A stretch of DNA of 64,000 nt, taken from NCBI RefSeq assembly GCF_024508275.1, contig NZ_CP101989.1, positions 1,984,001 through 2,048,000 of the forward strand, in the 5' to 3' direction. Below, one piece after another: positions 56,110 to 64,000 of the stretch. A program made the translations under genes and the position numbers. The notes beneath the pieces are model-generated. The model did no database searches. It saw only the letters and a list, made by a program, of their open reading frames with translations, and was not told the DNA's origin. Position 1 is the first letter of the stretch. Each line of letters starts with the position of its first letter. The DNA comes from Cellulomonas wangsupingiae. Its GTDB lineage: Bacteria > Actinomycetota > Actinomycetes > Actinomycetales > Cellulomonadaceae.

Positions 56110-56873
56110 GCGGGGGACTCCTCGCCCGGCTGCCGGCCGCGCTGCGCGGCCGGCGCGACGTCCTCGACCTGCAGGACGTGTGGGCCGACGCGGCGGTGCT
56201 CGCCGGCAGCACCGACGCGGTCGTGCTCGTCCGGGAGGACCCGGCCGGCTCCGTGATGTGGGGCGCGGGTGACCCGCAGGACCTCGGGCGCCTCGTGCCC
56301 GGGGCGCTGGTGGACCACGGCCCCGGCCTGCGCTGGGTCACCGTGCCCCGCGCCGTGCCGCTGCCGCAGGACGCCCTGAGCGCGGCCGGCGTCGTGCCGT
56401 GCACGTCCTGGGACCGGTTGTCCTGCGACGTCGCGCCCGTCCCGCAGCCGGGGGAGGACGCGGTCGAGGAGCTCGACGTCGCGGCGGACCTGGAGGCGAT
56501 CACGGCGTGCCTGGACGCGGCCAACCCCACGACGCACGCGCGTCCCGGGGCACCCGACGACGTCGTGTGGTGGGGGGTGCGCGACGGCCGCGCCGGGCTG
56601 CTCGGCGTGGTCGGCGTCGCTCGGCGCCCGGGGGACGGGGCCCCGTCGATGCACCTGCACGGGCTCGGCGTCGTGCCTGCGGCCCGCGGTCGGGGCCTCG
56701 GGACCGCGCTCGCCGCGCGGGCGACCCGCCGAGCGCTGGAGGACGGCGCGCCGTGGGTGGCGCTCGGCATGTACACGGACAACGACGCGGCGCGCCGCGT
56801 GTACGGCGGCCTCGGGTTCCACGTCGACGTCGAGAACGCCGGCTACGGCCCTCCGGGGGCCGCCCGCCCCTGA
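56106..56873 (+). CDS. GNAT-family N-acetyltransferase
   Basis: The 255-residue protein has a variable N-terminal half and a C-terminal GNAT domain with the acetyl-CoA loop [20 protein letters not shown] (about residues 180-200) and [22 protein letters not shown]. Acceptor unknown. The ATG overlaps the aspS stop (ATGA), so it is co-transcribed with aspS. Confidence 0.85.
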   Translation: MSGGLLARLPAALRGRRDVLDLQDVWADAAVLAGSTDAVVLVREDPAGSVMWGAGDPQDLGRLVPGALVDHGPGLRWVTVPRAVPLPQDALSAAGVVPCTSWDRLSCDVAPVPQPGEDAVEELDVAADLEAITACLDAANPTTHARPGAPDDVVWWGVRDGRAGLLGVVGVARRPGDGAPSMHLHGLGVVPAARGRGLGTALAARATRRALEDGAPWVALGMYTDNDAARRVYGGLGFHVDVENAGYGPPGAARP

Positions 56874-57034
56874 GGCGCGTGCGCCGGAGCGTTCGGCAGG
56901 CGACCCGCCGCCGCCGTGCGTGCCCCGGCGCCATCGAGACGCAGATCGACGACAGCACCGAGCACCGCGGCACCGAGGGTCCGGGACTGCCCGTCGAGTA
57001 CCCCGACGGCCGGATCCCGCTGACGGGCGTGGCG

Positions 57035-57418
57035 TCAGGTGACGCCCGGGCGCCCGTGGGCGAGGGCGTCCGCGGCGGTGACGACGGCGACGCCGCCGGC
57101 GTAGGCGAGCAGGTCCGTCGCGACGAACGTCGAGCCCAGCACGTACGCCGCCGGCGGCCACGCGGCCGCGAGGTGCGCGGGCACCGCGGTGAGCTGGGCG
57201 AGCTCCACGGCGACGCACGCGCCCAGTGACCACGCCGCCGCCGCCCGGGGGCGTGCCCGCGGCGCAGCGAGCAGGACCAGCAGCTGCACGAGGGCCGCGT
57301 AGAGCGCCCCTCCGGCGAGGTCGGCGGTCATGCCGTCACCCCGGGACACGGCGAGCCCGGCGGCCACGACCACGACCGCGGCGACGGCCAGCGGCCCCCG
57401 GCGACGGGCGGGGCGCAC
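57035..57418 (-). CDS. DUF2809 family small membrane protein
   Basis: The 127-residue protein has about four short spans: LAVAAVVVVAAGLAVSRG, ALYAALVQLLVLLAA, AAAWSLGACVAVELAQL and LAYAGGVAVVTAADAL. The DLAGGALYAAL, VAVELAQL and VLGSTFVATDLLAYA patterns are those of DUF2809. Function unknown. GTG57418 is the first plausible start after the MMPL stop, 29 bases away, so it shares that operon. Confidence 0.75.
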   Translation of the reverse strand: MRPARRRGPLAVAAVVVVAAGLAVSRGDGMTADLAGGALYAALVQLLVLLAAPRARPRAAAAWSLGACVAVELAQLTAVPAHLAAAWPPAAYVLGSTFVATDLLAYAGGVAVVTAADALAHGRPGVT

Positions 57419-57447
57419 CGCTGGCGCCGGCGCGTCCGGCGGGGCGC

Positions 57448-59679
57448 TCAGTGGAGGACCGCGAAGCGGTCGTACAGCCGGCGCAACGGCCGCGGTGCCC
57501 ACCAGTTGGCGCGGTCGAGCACCGTCATCGTCGCCGGCACGAGGAAGAGGCGCACCACGGTCGCGTCGATGAGGACGGCGAACGCGAGCGCGAACCCGAC
57601 CTCCTTGATGACGACGAGGTCGCCGACCACGAAGCCCGCGAACACCACGATGATGATGGCCGCGGCGGACGTGATGACCCGGCCGGAGCGCTGCAGACCG
57701 AGGCGGACGGCCTGGTCGGTCGGCATGCCCTCGTCGTGCAGCTCCTTGACGCGCGAGAGCAGGAAGACCTCGTAGTCCATCGCCAGGCCGAACGCGAACG
57801 CCGCGACCAGCGCGAGCACGTACGTCTCGATGCCGCCGGTCGACGTGAAGCCCAGCACGGACTCCAGGTACCCGTCCTGGAACGCCCACACGAGCACCCC
57901 GAGCGAGGCCAGGATCGACAGGACGTTGGTGAGCAGCGCCTTGATCGGGATGACGACGGAACCTGTCATGAGGAAGAGCAGGAGCAGCGTCGCCCCGCCC
58001 ACGATGCCCAGGGCGAGCGGAGCGCGCTCCACGAGGGCCGCGGTGAAGTCGATCTGCGACGCGGCCTGGCCGACGACCCACCGCTCGAACGGGGCGTCCA
58101 GGGCACGGACCTCGCGCACGACGTCCGCGGCGACCGGTCCGCCGGGGTCGGTGGTGTCGGCCCGCACGCCGATGACGACGTAGGCGCCCAGCGCGGCGGG
58201 CGGGTCGACCGACGCGACGCCCGGCAGCTCGGCGACCTCGGCGGCCCACGCCGTGGCCTCGGGGAGCGAGGCCTCGGCGACGACGGTGACGGCCGGCGAC
58301 GCGGCGGCGGGGTAGTTCTCCTCGAGGTCGGCCACGTACTCCCGCTGCGGGGTCCCCGAGGGGAGCAGCTCCAGCCCGCTGACCCGCAGGTCCATGCGCA
58401 GCACCGGGGCCGCGAGCAGTCCGAGCAGCACGACGCACCCGAGCATCACCCACCAGGGACGGCGCTGCACGCGTGCCGCGAGGCGGGAGAACGCCCCTTC
58501 CTCGCTCTGCACGTCCGACGCGCGCCGCAGCCCGGGGATGCGGGACAGCAGGCCGGGCTTGACGAGGCGGCGGCCCAGGAGCGTGAGCAGGGCCGGGACG
58601 AGGGTCACCGCGGTCGCGACGGCCACGAGCACGACCGCGACGCCGCCGGCGCCGACCGCCCGCAGGATGTCGGGGCGGAAGACGAGGAGGCCGGCGATGG
58701 ACACGGCGACCGTCACGGCGGAGAACACCACGGTGCGTCCGGCCGTGGCCATGGTGCGCTCGACCGCGGCGACGACCGCACCGTCGCCGCGGCGCCGGCG
58801 GCTGGCCGCGCCGCCGTCGGTCCCGACGATCCGCAGGAGCTCCTCGCGGAACCGGGACACGATGAGGAGCCCGTAGTCGATGGACAGCCCCAGCCCGAGC
58901 ACGGTGACGACGTTGACGACGGACGCGTCGACGTCCATCACGTACGTCAGCGCGAGGAGCGAGCCCAGGCCGCCGGCGATCGAGGCGAGCGCGCCGGCCA
59001 TCGGCATCGCCGCCGCGAGGAACCCGCCGAAGACGACGACCATGATGAGCAGCGCGATGGGCAGCGCCACGATCTCCCCGGTGCGCAGGTCCTCCTTCAC
59101 CTGCTCCGTGATCTCGTCGACGATCAGGTGCTCGGCACCGACGACGCCCTGGACGTCGGGGGCCACGGCCGTCAGCTCGCCCGGCACCTCGCGCAGCCGT
59201 TCCTCGACCTCGTCCAGGGCGCGCGTCTCCACGTCGTCGGACAGGTCGGGCTCGAGCTCCACGACCACGAGGAACCCGTCGCCGTCCTGCGCGAGCAGCG
59301 GCGCGGCCGCGGGGCTCTCGACGCCGCCCGGCAGCACCAGGGGGTCGATGACCGACGCGACGCCCTCGATCGCCGCGAGGTCCGTTCGAGCGGACTCCAG
59401 GGCCGGGCCCACCTCGGGGTCCGCGGGGTCGAGGCCGGAGAGCACCAGGTTGACGTTCGGCCCGGTGGTCCGTTCGTCCGCGAGGATCTGCTGACCCTGC
59501 GTCGACTCGGCACCCGGGACGCCGGGGGACCCGGTGGCCACGCGGTCGAAGAGGCTCTGGCCCGGCAGCCCGTAGACCGCCAGGGCGTAGCCGAGGACGG
59601 TGAGCACCAGCCAGACGACGACCGTCAGGCGCGGGTGGTGGGCGACGGTGCGACCCAGGCGTGCGAACACGCGGGTCAT
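57448..59679 (-). CDS. MMPL/RND-type membrane transporter
   Basis: The 743-residue protein has twelve spans in two halves, each with a large outer loop, as in MMPL lipid or drug exporters. Conserved pieces are GLSIDYGLLIVSRFREEL in the first half and FGLAMDYEVFLLSRVKELHDEG in the second, each holding the acidic residues of the proton relay. Substrate unknown. ATG59679 is the start, divergent from rarA. A regulator gene is not next to it. Confidence 0.9.
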   Translation of the reverse strand: MTRVFARLGRTVAHHPRLTVVVWLVLTVLGYALAVYGLPGQSLFDRVATGSPGVPGAESTQGQQILADERTTGPNVNLVLSGLDPADPEVGPALESARTDLAAIEGVASVIDPLVLPGGVESPAAAPLLAQDGDGFLVVVELEPDLSDDVETRALDEVEERLREVPGELTAVAPDVQGVVGAEHLIVDEITEQVKEDLRTGEIVALPIALLIMVVVFGGFLAAAMPMAGALASIAGGLGSLLALTYVMDVDASVVNVVTVLGLGLSIDYGLLIVSRFREELLRIVGTDGGAASRRRRGDGAVVAAVERTMATAGRTVVFSAVTVAVSIAGLLVFRPDILRAVGAGGVAVVLVAVATAVTLVPALLTLLGRRLVKPGLLSRIPGLRRASDVQSEEGAFSRLAARVQRRPWWVMLGCVVLLGLLAAPVLRMDLRVSGLELLPSGTPQREYVADLEENYPAAASPAVTVVAEASLPEATAWAAEVAELPGVASVDPPAALGAYVVIGVRADTTDPGGPVAADVVREVRALDAPFERWVVGQAASQIDFTAALVERAPLALGIVGGATLLLLFLMTGSVVIPIKALLTNVLSILASLGVLVWAFQDGYLESVLGFTSTGGIETYVLALVAAFAFGLAMDYEVFLLSRVKELHDEGMPTDQAVRLGLQRSGRVITSAAAIIIVVFAGFVVGDLVVIKEVGFALAFAVLIDATVVRLFLVPATMTVLDRANWWAPRPLRRLYDRFAVLH

Positions 59680-59774
59680 GCTCGCAGGTCATCGGGGCCC
59701 GGCGCATGTCACGACGGCGCCGCAGGGGGTCGAGGGCCCTCGTGACCCTGGTCCGACCTGTCGGCGGCGGTGCG

Positions 59775-59780
59775 TAGGCT
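59775..59780 (+). promoter_or_regulatory. TAGGCT -10 box of rarA
   Basis: TAGGCT ends seven bases before the rarA ATG, and no Shine-Dalgarno is present, so a leaderless transcript is predicted. Confidence 0.5.
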
Positions 59781-59787
59781 CGACGTC

Positions 59788-61197
59788 ATGGACCTGTTCG
59801 ACGCGGTCACCTCGACCGCGCAGGGGCTGCCCACCCCCGGTGCCGGCGCGCCCCTCGCGGTGCGGATGCGACCCCGCACCCTCACCGAGGTCGCCGGGCA
59901 GGGGCACCTGCTCGTGCCCGGCTCGCCGCTGCGTCGGCTCGTCGAGCCGGCCGACGAGGGGACGCGGCGGGCCGCGCCGTCGTCCGTGATCCTCTGGGGC
60001 CCTCCGGGCACCGGCAAGACGACCCTGGCCTACCTCGTCGCCAGCACGTCAGGACGCCGCTTCGTCGAGCTCTCGGCCGTGACCGCCGGGGTCAAGGACG
60101 TCCGCGCCGTGGTCGACGACGCCCGCCGCCGCCTCGCGACCGGGGGCGCGGAGACGGTGCTGTTCATCGACGAGGTGCACCGCTTCACGAAGGCGCAGCA
60201 GGACGCGCTGCTCCCGAGCGTCGAGAACCGGTGGGTGACGCTGATCGCCGCCACCACCGAGAACCCGTCGTTCTCCGTCAACTCCCCGCTCCTGTCCCGC
60301 TCGCTGCTGCTCACCCTGCAGCCCTTGACGACGGACGACGTGCGCACGCTCGTGGAGCGCGCCGTGAGCGACGAGCGGGGTCTGGCGGGGTCGGTCGTCC
60401 TGGACGACGACGCGCTGGACCACCTCCTGCGGCTGGCCGGCGGTGACGCCCGCAAGGCGCTGACGGTCCTCGAGGCCGCGGCGGGGGCGGGGCTCGCCGA
60501 GGGCGGCCCCCGCACGGACGCGGCCGCTCCCGTCGTGGTCGACCTGGCCACGGTCGAGCGCGCGATCGACGTCGCCGCGGTGCGGTACGACCGTGACGGC
60601 GACCAGCACTACGACGTCATCAGCGCGTTCATCAAGTCCGTGCGCGGCTCGGACGTCGACGCGTCGCTGCACTACCTGGCGCGGATGATCGCGGCGGGGG
60701 AGGACCCCCGGTTCATCGCGCGGCGCGTCGTCATCTCCGCGGCCGAGGACGTGGGCCTCGCCGACCCCAGCGCGCTGCAGACCGCCGTGGCCGCCGCGCA
60801 GGCGGTCGCCCTCATCGGGATGCCCGAGGCGCGGATCATCCTGGCCGAGGCGGTCGTGCACCTGGCGACCGCGCCCAAGTCGAACGCCGCCTACGTCGGC
60901 ATCGACCGTGCGCTGGCGGACGTGCGGGCCGGGCGCATCGGCACCGTGCCGCCGCACCTGCGCGACGCGCACTACGCCGGCGCCGAGAAGCTCGGCCACG
61001 GCGGGGGGTACAGGTACGCGCACGACGCGCCGCACGCCGTGGCGACGCAGCAGTACCTGCCGGACGAGCTCGTGGGCACCCGGTACTACGAGCCGTCGGA
61101 CCGGGGCTTCGAGCGGTCCGTGGGCGAGCGGCTGACGAGGATCCGCTCGATCCTGGACCCGTCTGCCGGCTCGGTGACGTCGACCGACGGCGCCTGA
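59788..61197 (+). CDS. rarA: Replication-associated recombination protein A (MgsA/RarA)
   Basis: The 469-residue AAA+ ATPase acts at stalled forks. It has [18 protein letters not shown], Walker [15 protein letters not shown] (about residue 73), Walker [20 protein letters not shown] and the RarA-specific C-terminal domain ([46 protein letters not shown]). Complete. The ATG follows the -10 box closely. Confidence 0.94.
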   Translation: MDLFDAVTSTAQGLPTPGAGAPLAVRMRPRTLTEVAGQGHLLVPGSPLRRLVEPADEGTRRAAPSSVILWGPPGTGKTTLAYLVASTSGRRFVELSAVTAGVKDVRAVVDDARRRLATGGAETVLFIDEVHRFTKAQQDALLPSVENRWVTLIAATTENPSFSVNSPLLSRSLLLTLQPLTTDDVRTLVERAVSDERGLAGSVVLDDDALDHLLRLAGGDARKALTVLEAAAGAGLAEGGPRTDAAAPVVVDLATVERAIDVAAVRYDRDGDQHYDVISAFIKSVRGSDVDASLHYLARMIAAGEDPRFIARRVVISAAEDVGLADPSALQTAVAAAQAVALIGMPEARIILAEAVVHLATAPKSNAAYVGIDRALADVRAGRIGTVPPHLRDAHYAGAEKLGHGGGYRYAHDAPHAVATQQYLPDELVGTRYYEPSDRGFERSVGERLTRIRSILDPSAGSVTSTDGA

Positions 61198-61220
61198 CCC
61201 GCCCACCGTCCGGCCCACGG

Positions 61221-61448
61221 TCGGACGCTCGGCGCGCGTCAGGTAAGATCGACCGGTGCTCCGCCGCGTGCGGACGCACCACGCAGCAAGAGCAGCAGTA
61301 CCTGGGGCCCTAGCCCGTGGCACCGACCGTCCCCGGACGGTCAGGACGCCGCACCGTGGTCGGCCCCACGCCCGCCGGAACCTCTTCCGTCCGGACCTCG
61401 TCCGGTGCGCGGGTGTGCTCGTCCAACGACACGACAGGAAGTACCTCT
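61221..61448 (+). promoter_or_regulatory. rpsD promoter and long 5' leader
   Basis: TCGGAC (61221-61226) and TAAGAT (61244-61249), 17 bases apart, form a likely promoter. The mRNA would then carry about 190 leader bases, with several possible hairpins such as CCGTC-CCCG-GACGG and repeated GTCCGG/CCGGAC blocks. Ribosomal protein S4 is often an autorepressor, so this may be a regulatory leader, but no known S4 element is recognised. Confidence 0.45.
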
Positions 61449-62075
61449 GTGAGCAACGTGACCCGCTCGCGTCGCCAGGTCCGCCTGAGCCGCGCGCTCG
61501 GCCTGGCCCTGACGCCCAAGGCCGTCAAGCACTTCGAGAAGCGCCCCTACCCGCCCGGTGAGCACGGCCGCGCCCGTCGCCGCACCGAGTCGGACTACGC
61601 CGTGCGGCTGCGCGAGAAGCAGCGTCTGCGCGCCCAGTACGCGCTGCGCGAGAAGCAGCTCGCCAAGGCGTACGAGAACGCCCGCAAGGCCCCGGGTCTG
61701 ACCGGTGAGGCCCTCGTCGAGGACCTCGAGACGCGTCTCGACGCCGTCGTGCTGCGTGCCGGCTTCGCCCGCACGATCCTGCAGGCGCGCCAGACGGTCA
61801 CGCACCGCCACGTGCTCGTCGACGGCAAGATCGTCGACCGTCCGTCCTTCCGCGTGAAGGAGGGCCAGACGATCCAGATCAAGCCCAAGTCGCAGGCCAC
61901 CGTGCCGTTCCAGGTCGCCGCCGCCGGCGCGCACCGCGACGTCCTGCCGGCCGTGCCGGGCTACCTCGAGGTCCAGCTCGAGAAGCTGAGCGCCACGCTG
62001 GTGCGTCGCCCCAAGCGTGCCGAGGTCCCCGTGACGTGCGAGGTCCAGCTGGTCGTCGAGTACTACGCCCGCTGA
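61449..62075 (+). CDS. rpsD: 30S ribosomal protein S4
   Basis: The 208-residue protein binds 16S rRNA early in 30S assembly. It shows [65 protein letters not shown] (S4 RNA-binding domain) and EYYAR at the end. The N-terminus lacks the four-cysteine zinc site (the C-minus form). GTG61449 follows AGGAAG. It stands alone, away from the rpsM-rpsK-rpoA group, as in other actinomycetes. Confidence 0.95.
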   Translation: MSNVTRSRRQVRLSRALGLALTPKAVKHFEKRPYPPGEHGRARRRTESDYAVRLREKQRLRAQYALREKQLAKAYENARKAPGLTGEALVEDLETRLDAVVLRAGFARTILQARQTVTHRHVLVDGKIVDRPSFRVKEGQTIQIKPKSQATVPFQVAAAGAHRDVLPAVPGYLEVQLEKLSATLVRRPKRAEVPVTCEVQLVVEYYAR

Positions 62076-62085
62076 CCCACGCCTG

Positions 62086-62129
62086 ACGAACGCCCCGCCG
62101 CGCACCTGAGGTGCCGGTGGGGCGTTCGT
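62086..62129 (+). terminator. rpsD terminator
   Basis: ACGAACGCCCC (62086-62096) pairs with GGGGCGTTCGT (62119-62129), and an inner GCACC/GGTGC stem closes the loop. It begins ten bases after the rpsD stop. Confidence 0.75.
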
Positions 62130-62229
62130 GCTCCTGGCGTGCGCGACACGCACCGGGAGGCGGCGGCTCGACGGGTAGGGTGACGAGGCGGTTCACGCAC
62201 GTGGCCGCGAGCCTGGAGGAGGAACGCCC

Positions 62230-62598
62230 ATGGTGTCGATCGGTGACGTCGCGGGACTGATCGCCGCGATCGCGTTCGTCGCGCTCGTCGGCTTCGTCGC
62301 GCGTCCGCTCCTGCGGCTCGCCGACGTGCTGGACGAGACGCGCGCCTCGGTCAAGGAGCTCACGGACCACGCGGTGCCGGTGCTCGACGAGACGGCGCGG
62401 GTCGTCGCCTCCTCGGCCACGCAGCTCGACAAGGTCGACACCGTGACCACGGCCGCCGCCCAGGTCGGTGAGAACGTGTCGGCCCTCACCTCGCTCGTCA
62501 CCGCCACGGTGGGCGCGCCGTTGCTGAAGGTCGCGGCGTTCTCCTACGGCGTGCGACGCGCCCTGGCCGGCCTGCGGTCGGGCGGAGCCGTTCGATGA
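62230..62598 (+). CDS. DUF948 domain protein
   Basis: The 122-residue protein has one N-terminal span (DVAGLIAAIAFVALVGFVARPLL) and a helical part (LDETRASVKELTDHAVPVLDETARVVASSATQLDKVD) typical of DUF948, a membrane-anchored coiled-coil family without known function. ATG62230 follows GGAGGAGG. Its end overlaps the next ATG by four bases. The pair lies before alaS in many actinomycetes. Confidence 0.85.
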   Translation: MVSIGDVAGLIAAIAFVALVGFVARPLLRLADVLDETRASVKELTDHAVPVLDETARVVASSATQLDKVDTVTTAAAQVGENVSALTSLVTATVGAPLLKVAAFSYGVRRALAGLRSGGAVR

Positions 62599-62978
62599 GG
62601 CGCCTGTTCTGGGTCGGTGTCGGCGTCGCGCTCACGGTCGTCGTGGTGCGGCAGGGTCGCCGGCTGGTGGAGCAGTACGCACCCGCGGGCTCGGGCGACG
62701 CCGTCAAGGGCGCCGTCCGGCTGGGCAGCGCGCTGCGCGCCGCGCGCGACGACTTCCGCACCGGGGTCGCCGAGCGCGAGGCCGAGCTCCTGGACGCGCT
62801 CGTGGGCGACGTCGACCTCGACACGCTGCGGGCGAACGCGCCCCGGCACCGCGCCGAGCTGCGCGACACGTTCGGACGACCTCCGCGGGACGGCCTCGCC
62901 TCCGACCTGGCCGCACGCGGCTGGGCCGACGAGCCGACGACCGACCCCGACGACGACGAGCGGGCCCCGTTCTTCTGA
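62595..62978 (+). CDS. Small single-span protein between DUF948 and alaS
   Basis: The 127-residue protein has a short N-terminal span ([15 protein letters not shown]) and then a soluble helical part ending in an acidic stretch ([11 protein letters not shown]). I know similar proteins only from this position next to alaS. ATG62595 overlaps the DUF948 stop (ATGA). Function unknown. Confidence 0.75.
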   Translation: MRRLFWVGVGVALTVVVVRQGRRLVEQYAPAGSGDAVKGAVRLGSALRAARDDFRTGVAEREAELLDALVGDVDLDTLRANAPRHRAELRDTFGRPPRDGLASDLAARGWADEPTTDPDDDERAPFF

Positions 62979-63060
62979 GCGGGCCCCGCACCACCCGGGC
63001 CAGCAGGCCCATCCGCACCTTTCGCCGCCCCGGCGGCGGACCGCACCCGACGAGGACGAC

Positions 63061-64000
63061 ATGCGCACCGCCGAGATCCGCCAGCGCTGGCTCGACTACT
63101 TCGCGAGCAAGGACCACGCCATCGTGCCGTCCGTGCCGCTCATCTCCCCGGATCCGTCGATCCTGTTCACGATCGCCGGCATGGTGCCGTTCATCCCGTA
63201 CATCCTCGGCACGCAGGACGCGCCCTGGCCCCGGGTGGCGAGCGTGCAGAAGTGCATCCGCACGAACGACATCGAGAACGTCGGCCGCACCACCCGGCAC
63301 GGCACGTACTTCCAGATGATGGGGAACTTCTCGTTCGGCGACTACTTCAAGACCGGTGCCATCGAGCTGGCCTGGGAGTTCCTCACCGGGGCGCAGGAGT
63401 CCGGCGGGCTCGGGCTCGACGGCGACCGGCTGTGGGTGACGATCTGGAACGAGGACGCCGAGTCCGCGGACGCGCTCGTGCGCGTCGGCGTCGACCCGCG
63501 TCACATCGTGCGGCTCACGCGCGAGGAGATCTTCTGGGACACGGGCCAGCCCGGCCCCGCGGGCCCGTGCGCGGAGTGGCACTACGACCGCGGCCCGGAG
63601 TTCGGTCCCGAGGCGGAGGGCGGCACCGTCGACCCCGGCGGCGACCGGTACCTCGAGATCTGGAACCTGGTCTTCGACCAGTTCGTCCGCGGCGAGGGCA
63701 GGGGCAAGGACTACCCGCTGCTCGGCGAGCTCGAGCGCAAGGCGATCGACACCGGTGCCGGGCTCGAGCGCATCGCGTACCTGCTGCAGGGCAAGAACAA
63801 CCTGTACGAGATCGACGAGGTCTTCCCGGTGATCGAGCGCGCGGCCGAGCTCTCCGGCCGCCGCTACGGCGCGGACGACGAGGACGACGTGCGGCTGCGC
63901 GTCATCGGCGACCACGTCCGGTCGTCGCTCATGCTCATCGGCGACGGCGTCACGCCGTCCAACGAGGGCCGCGGCTACGTGCTGCGCCGCCTGGTGCGGC
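63061..64000 (+). CDS. alaS: Alanyl-tRNA synthetase (partial, runs off the window)
   Basis: The first 313 codons are present. [28 protein letters not shown], the motif 2 region [36 protein letters not shown] and [28 protein letters not shown] are all typical of the catalytic domain. The editing and C-terminal domains lie beyond base 64000. ATG63061 starts 82 bases after the upstream stop. Confidence 0.95.
   Translation, partial: MRTAEIRQRWLDYFASKDHAIVPSVPLISPDPSILFTIAGMVPFIPYILGTQDAPWPRVASVQKCIRTNDIENVGRTTRHGTYFQMMGNFSFGDYFKTGAIELAWEFLTGAQESGGLGLDGDRLWVTIWNEDAESADALVRVGVDPRHIVRLTREEIFWDTGQPGPAGPCAEWHYDRGPEFGPEAEGGTVDPGGDRYLEIWNLVFDQFVRGEGRGKDYPLLGELERKAIDTGAGLERIAYLLQGKNNLYEIDEVFPVIERAAELSGRRYGADDEDDVRLRVIGDHVRSSLMLIGDGVTPSNEGRGYVLRRLVR

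Noticed and set aside
56874..57034. Open plus-strand stretch after the GNAT gene (IETQIDDSTEHRGTEG...)
   Set aside because: There is no start codon with a ribosome site and the frame runs without a natural end into the antisense of the DUF2809 gene.

Overview
The window is very GC-rich (roughly three quarters G+C by eye), with short gene gaps, many GTG starts and frequent 4-base ATGA/GTGA overlaps. Gene content (phosphatidylinositol-mannoside genes, an SsgA-like protein, pdxS/pdxT, a TCGAAC-N4-GTTCGA type LexA box) points to a high-GC actinomycete. The protein texture fits Cellulomonas or a close relative; the genus is an inference.

Region 1 (1-6.7 kb) is a tight plus-strand envelope cluster: the end of a membrane protein, an ABC-type ATPase-like protein with a broken Walker A, a YhgE/Pip-type membrane protein, and a 1141-residue protein that joins an ion-channel-like N-terminus to two FUSC-like membrane blocks. 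Region 2 (6.8-15.2 kb) is an assimilatory nitrite reduction operon in which every gene overlaps the next (nirB, nirD, siroheme synthase, HemD-winged helix fusion, sirohydrochlorin chelatase), followed by a glycosyltransferase and bracketed by two DUF1269 genes. Region 3 (15.3-21.9 kb) is accessory: a Y-family DNA polymerase, a membrane alpha/beta hydrolase, an APC permease, a GT-C-type membrane glycosyltransferase and a small lipoprotein with a possible leader ORF. Region 4 (22.1-25.5 kb) holds four tRNA genes (Gly, Cys, Val on minus; Val on plus) around pabB, pabC and an ssgA-like gene.

Region 5 (25.5-64 kb) is core genome: nadE; thrS-HIT-pgsA-acyltransferase-pimA (PIM lipid synthesis); pdxS-nudix-[broken aminotransferase]-pdxT; yebC-ruvC-ruvA-ruvB; yajC-secD-secF-apt-rel; a minus-strand cyclophilin/DUF349/AbiEi-like group; an MBL hydrolase and hisS; a radical SAM gene directly under a LexA-type box; aspS-GNAT; DUF2809 and MMPL on minus; rarA; rpsD with a long leader; two small conserved genes; and the start of alaS. 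The order resembles the thrS-to-alaS stretch of mycobacterial chromosomes as I remember it.

Most noteworthy are the pseudo-ATPase/YhgE/channel-FUSC cluster, two SOS-box-like operators (a strong one on the radical SAM gene, a weaker one before ruvAB), an internally deleted aminotransferase between the pdx genes, repeated TAnnnT boxes 6-8 bases before start codons suggesting leaderless mRNAs, and a structured-looking rpsD leader.
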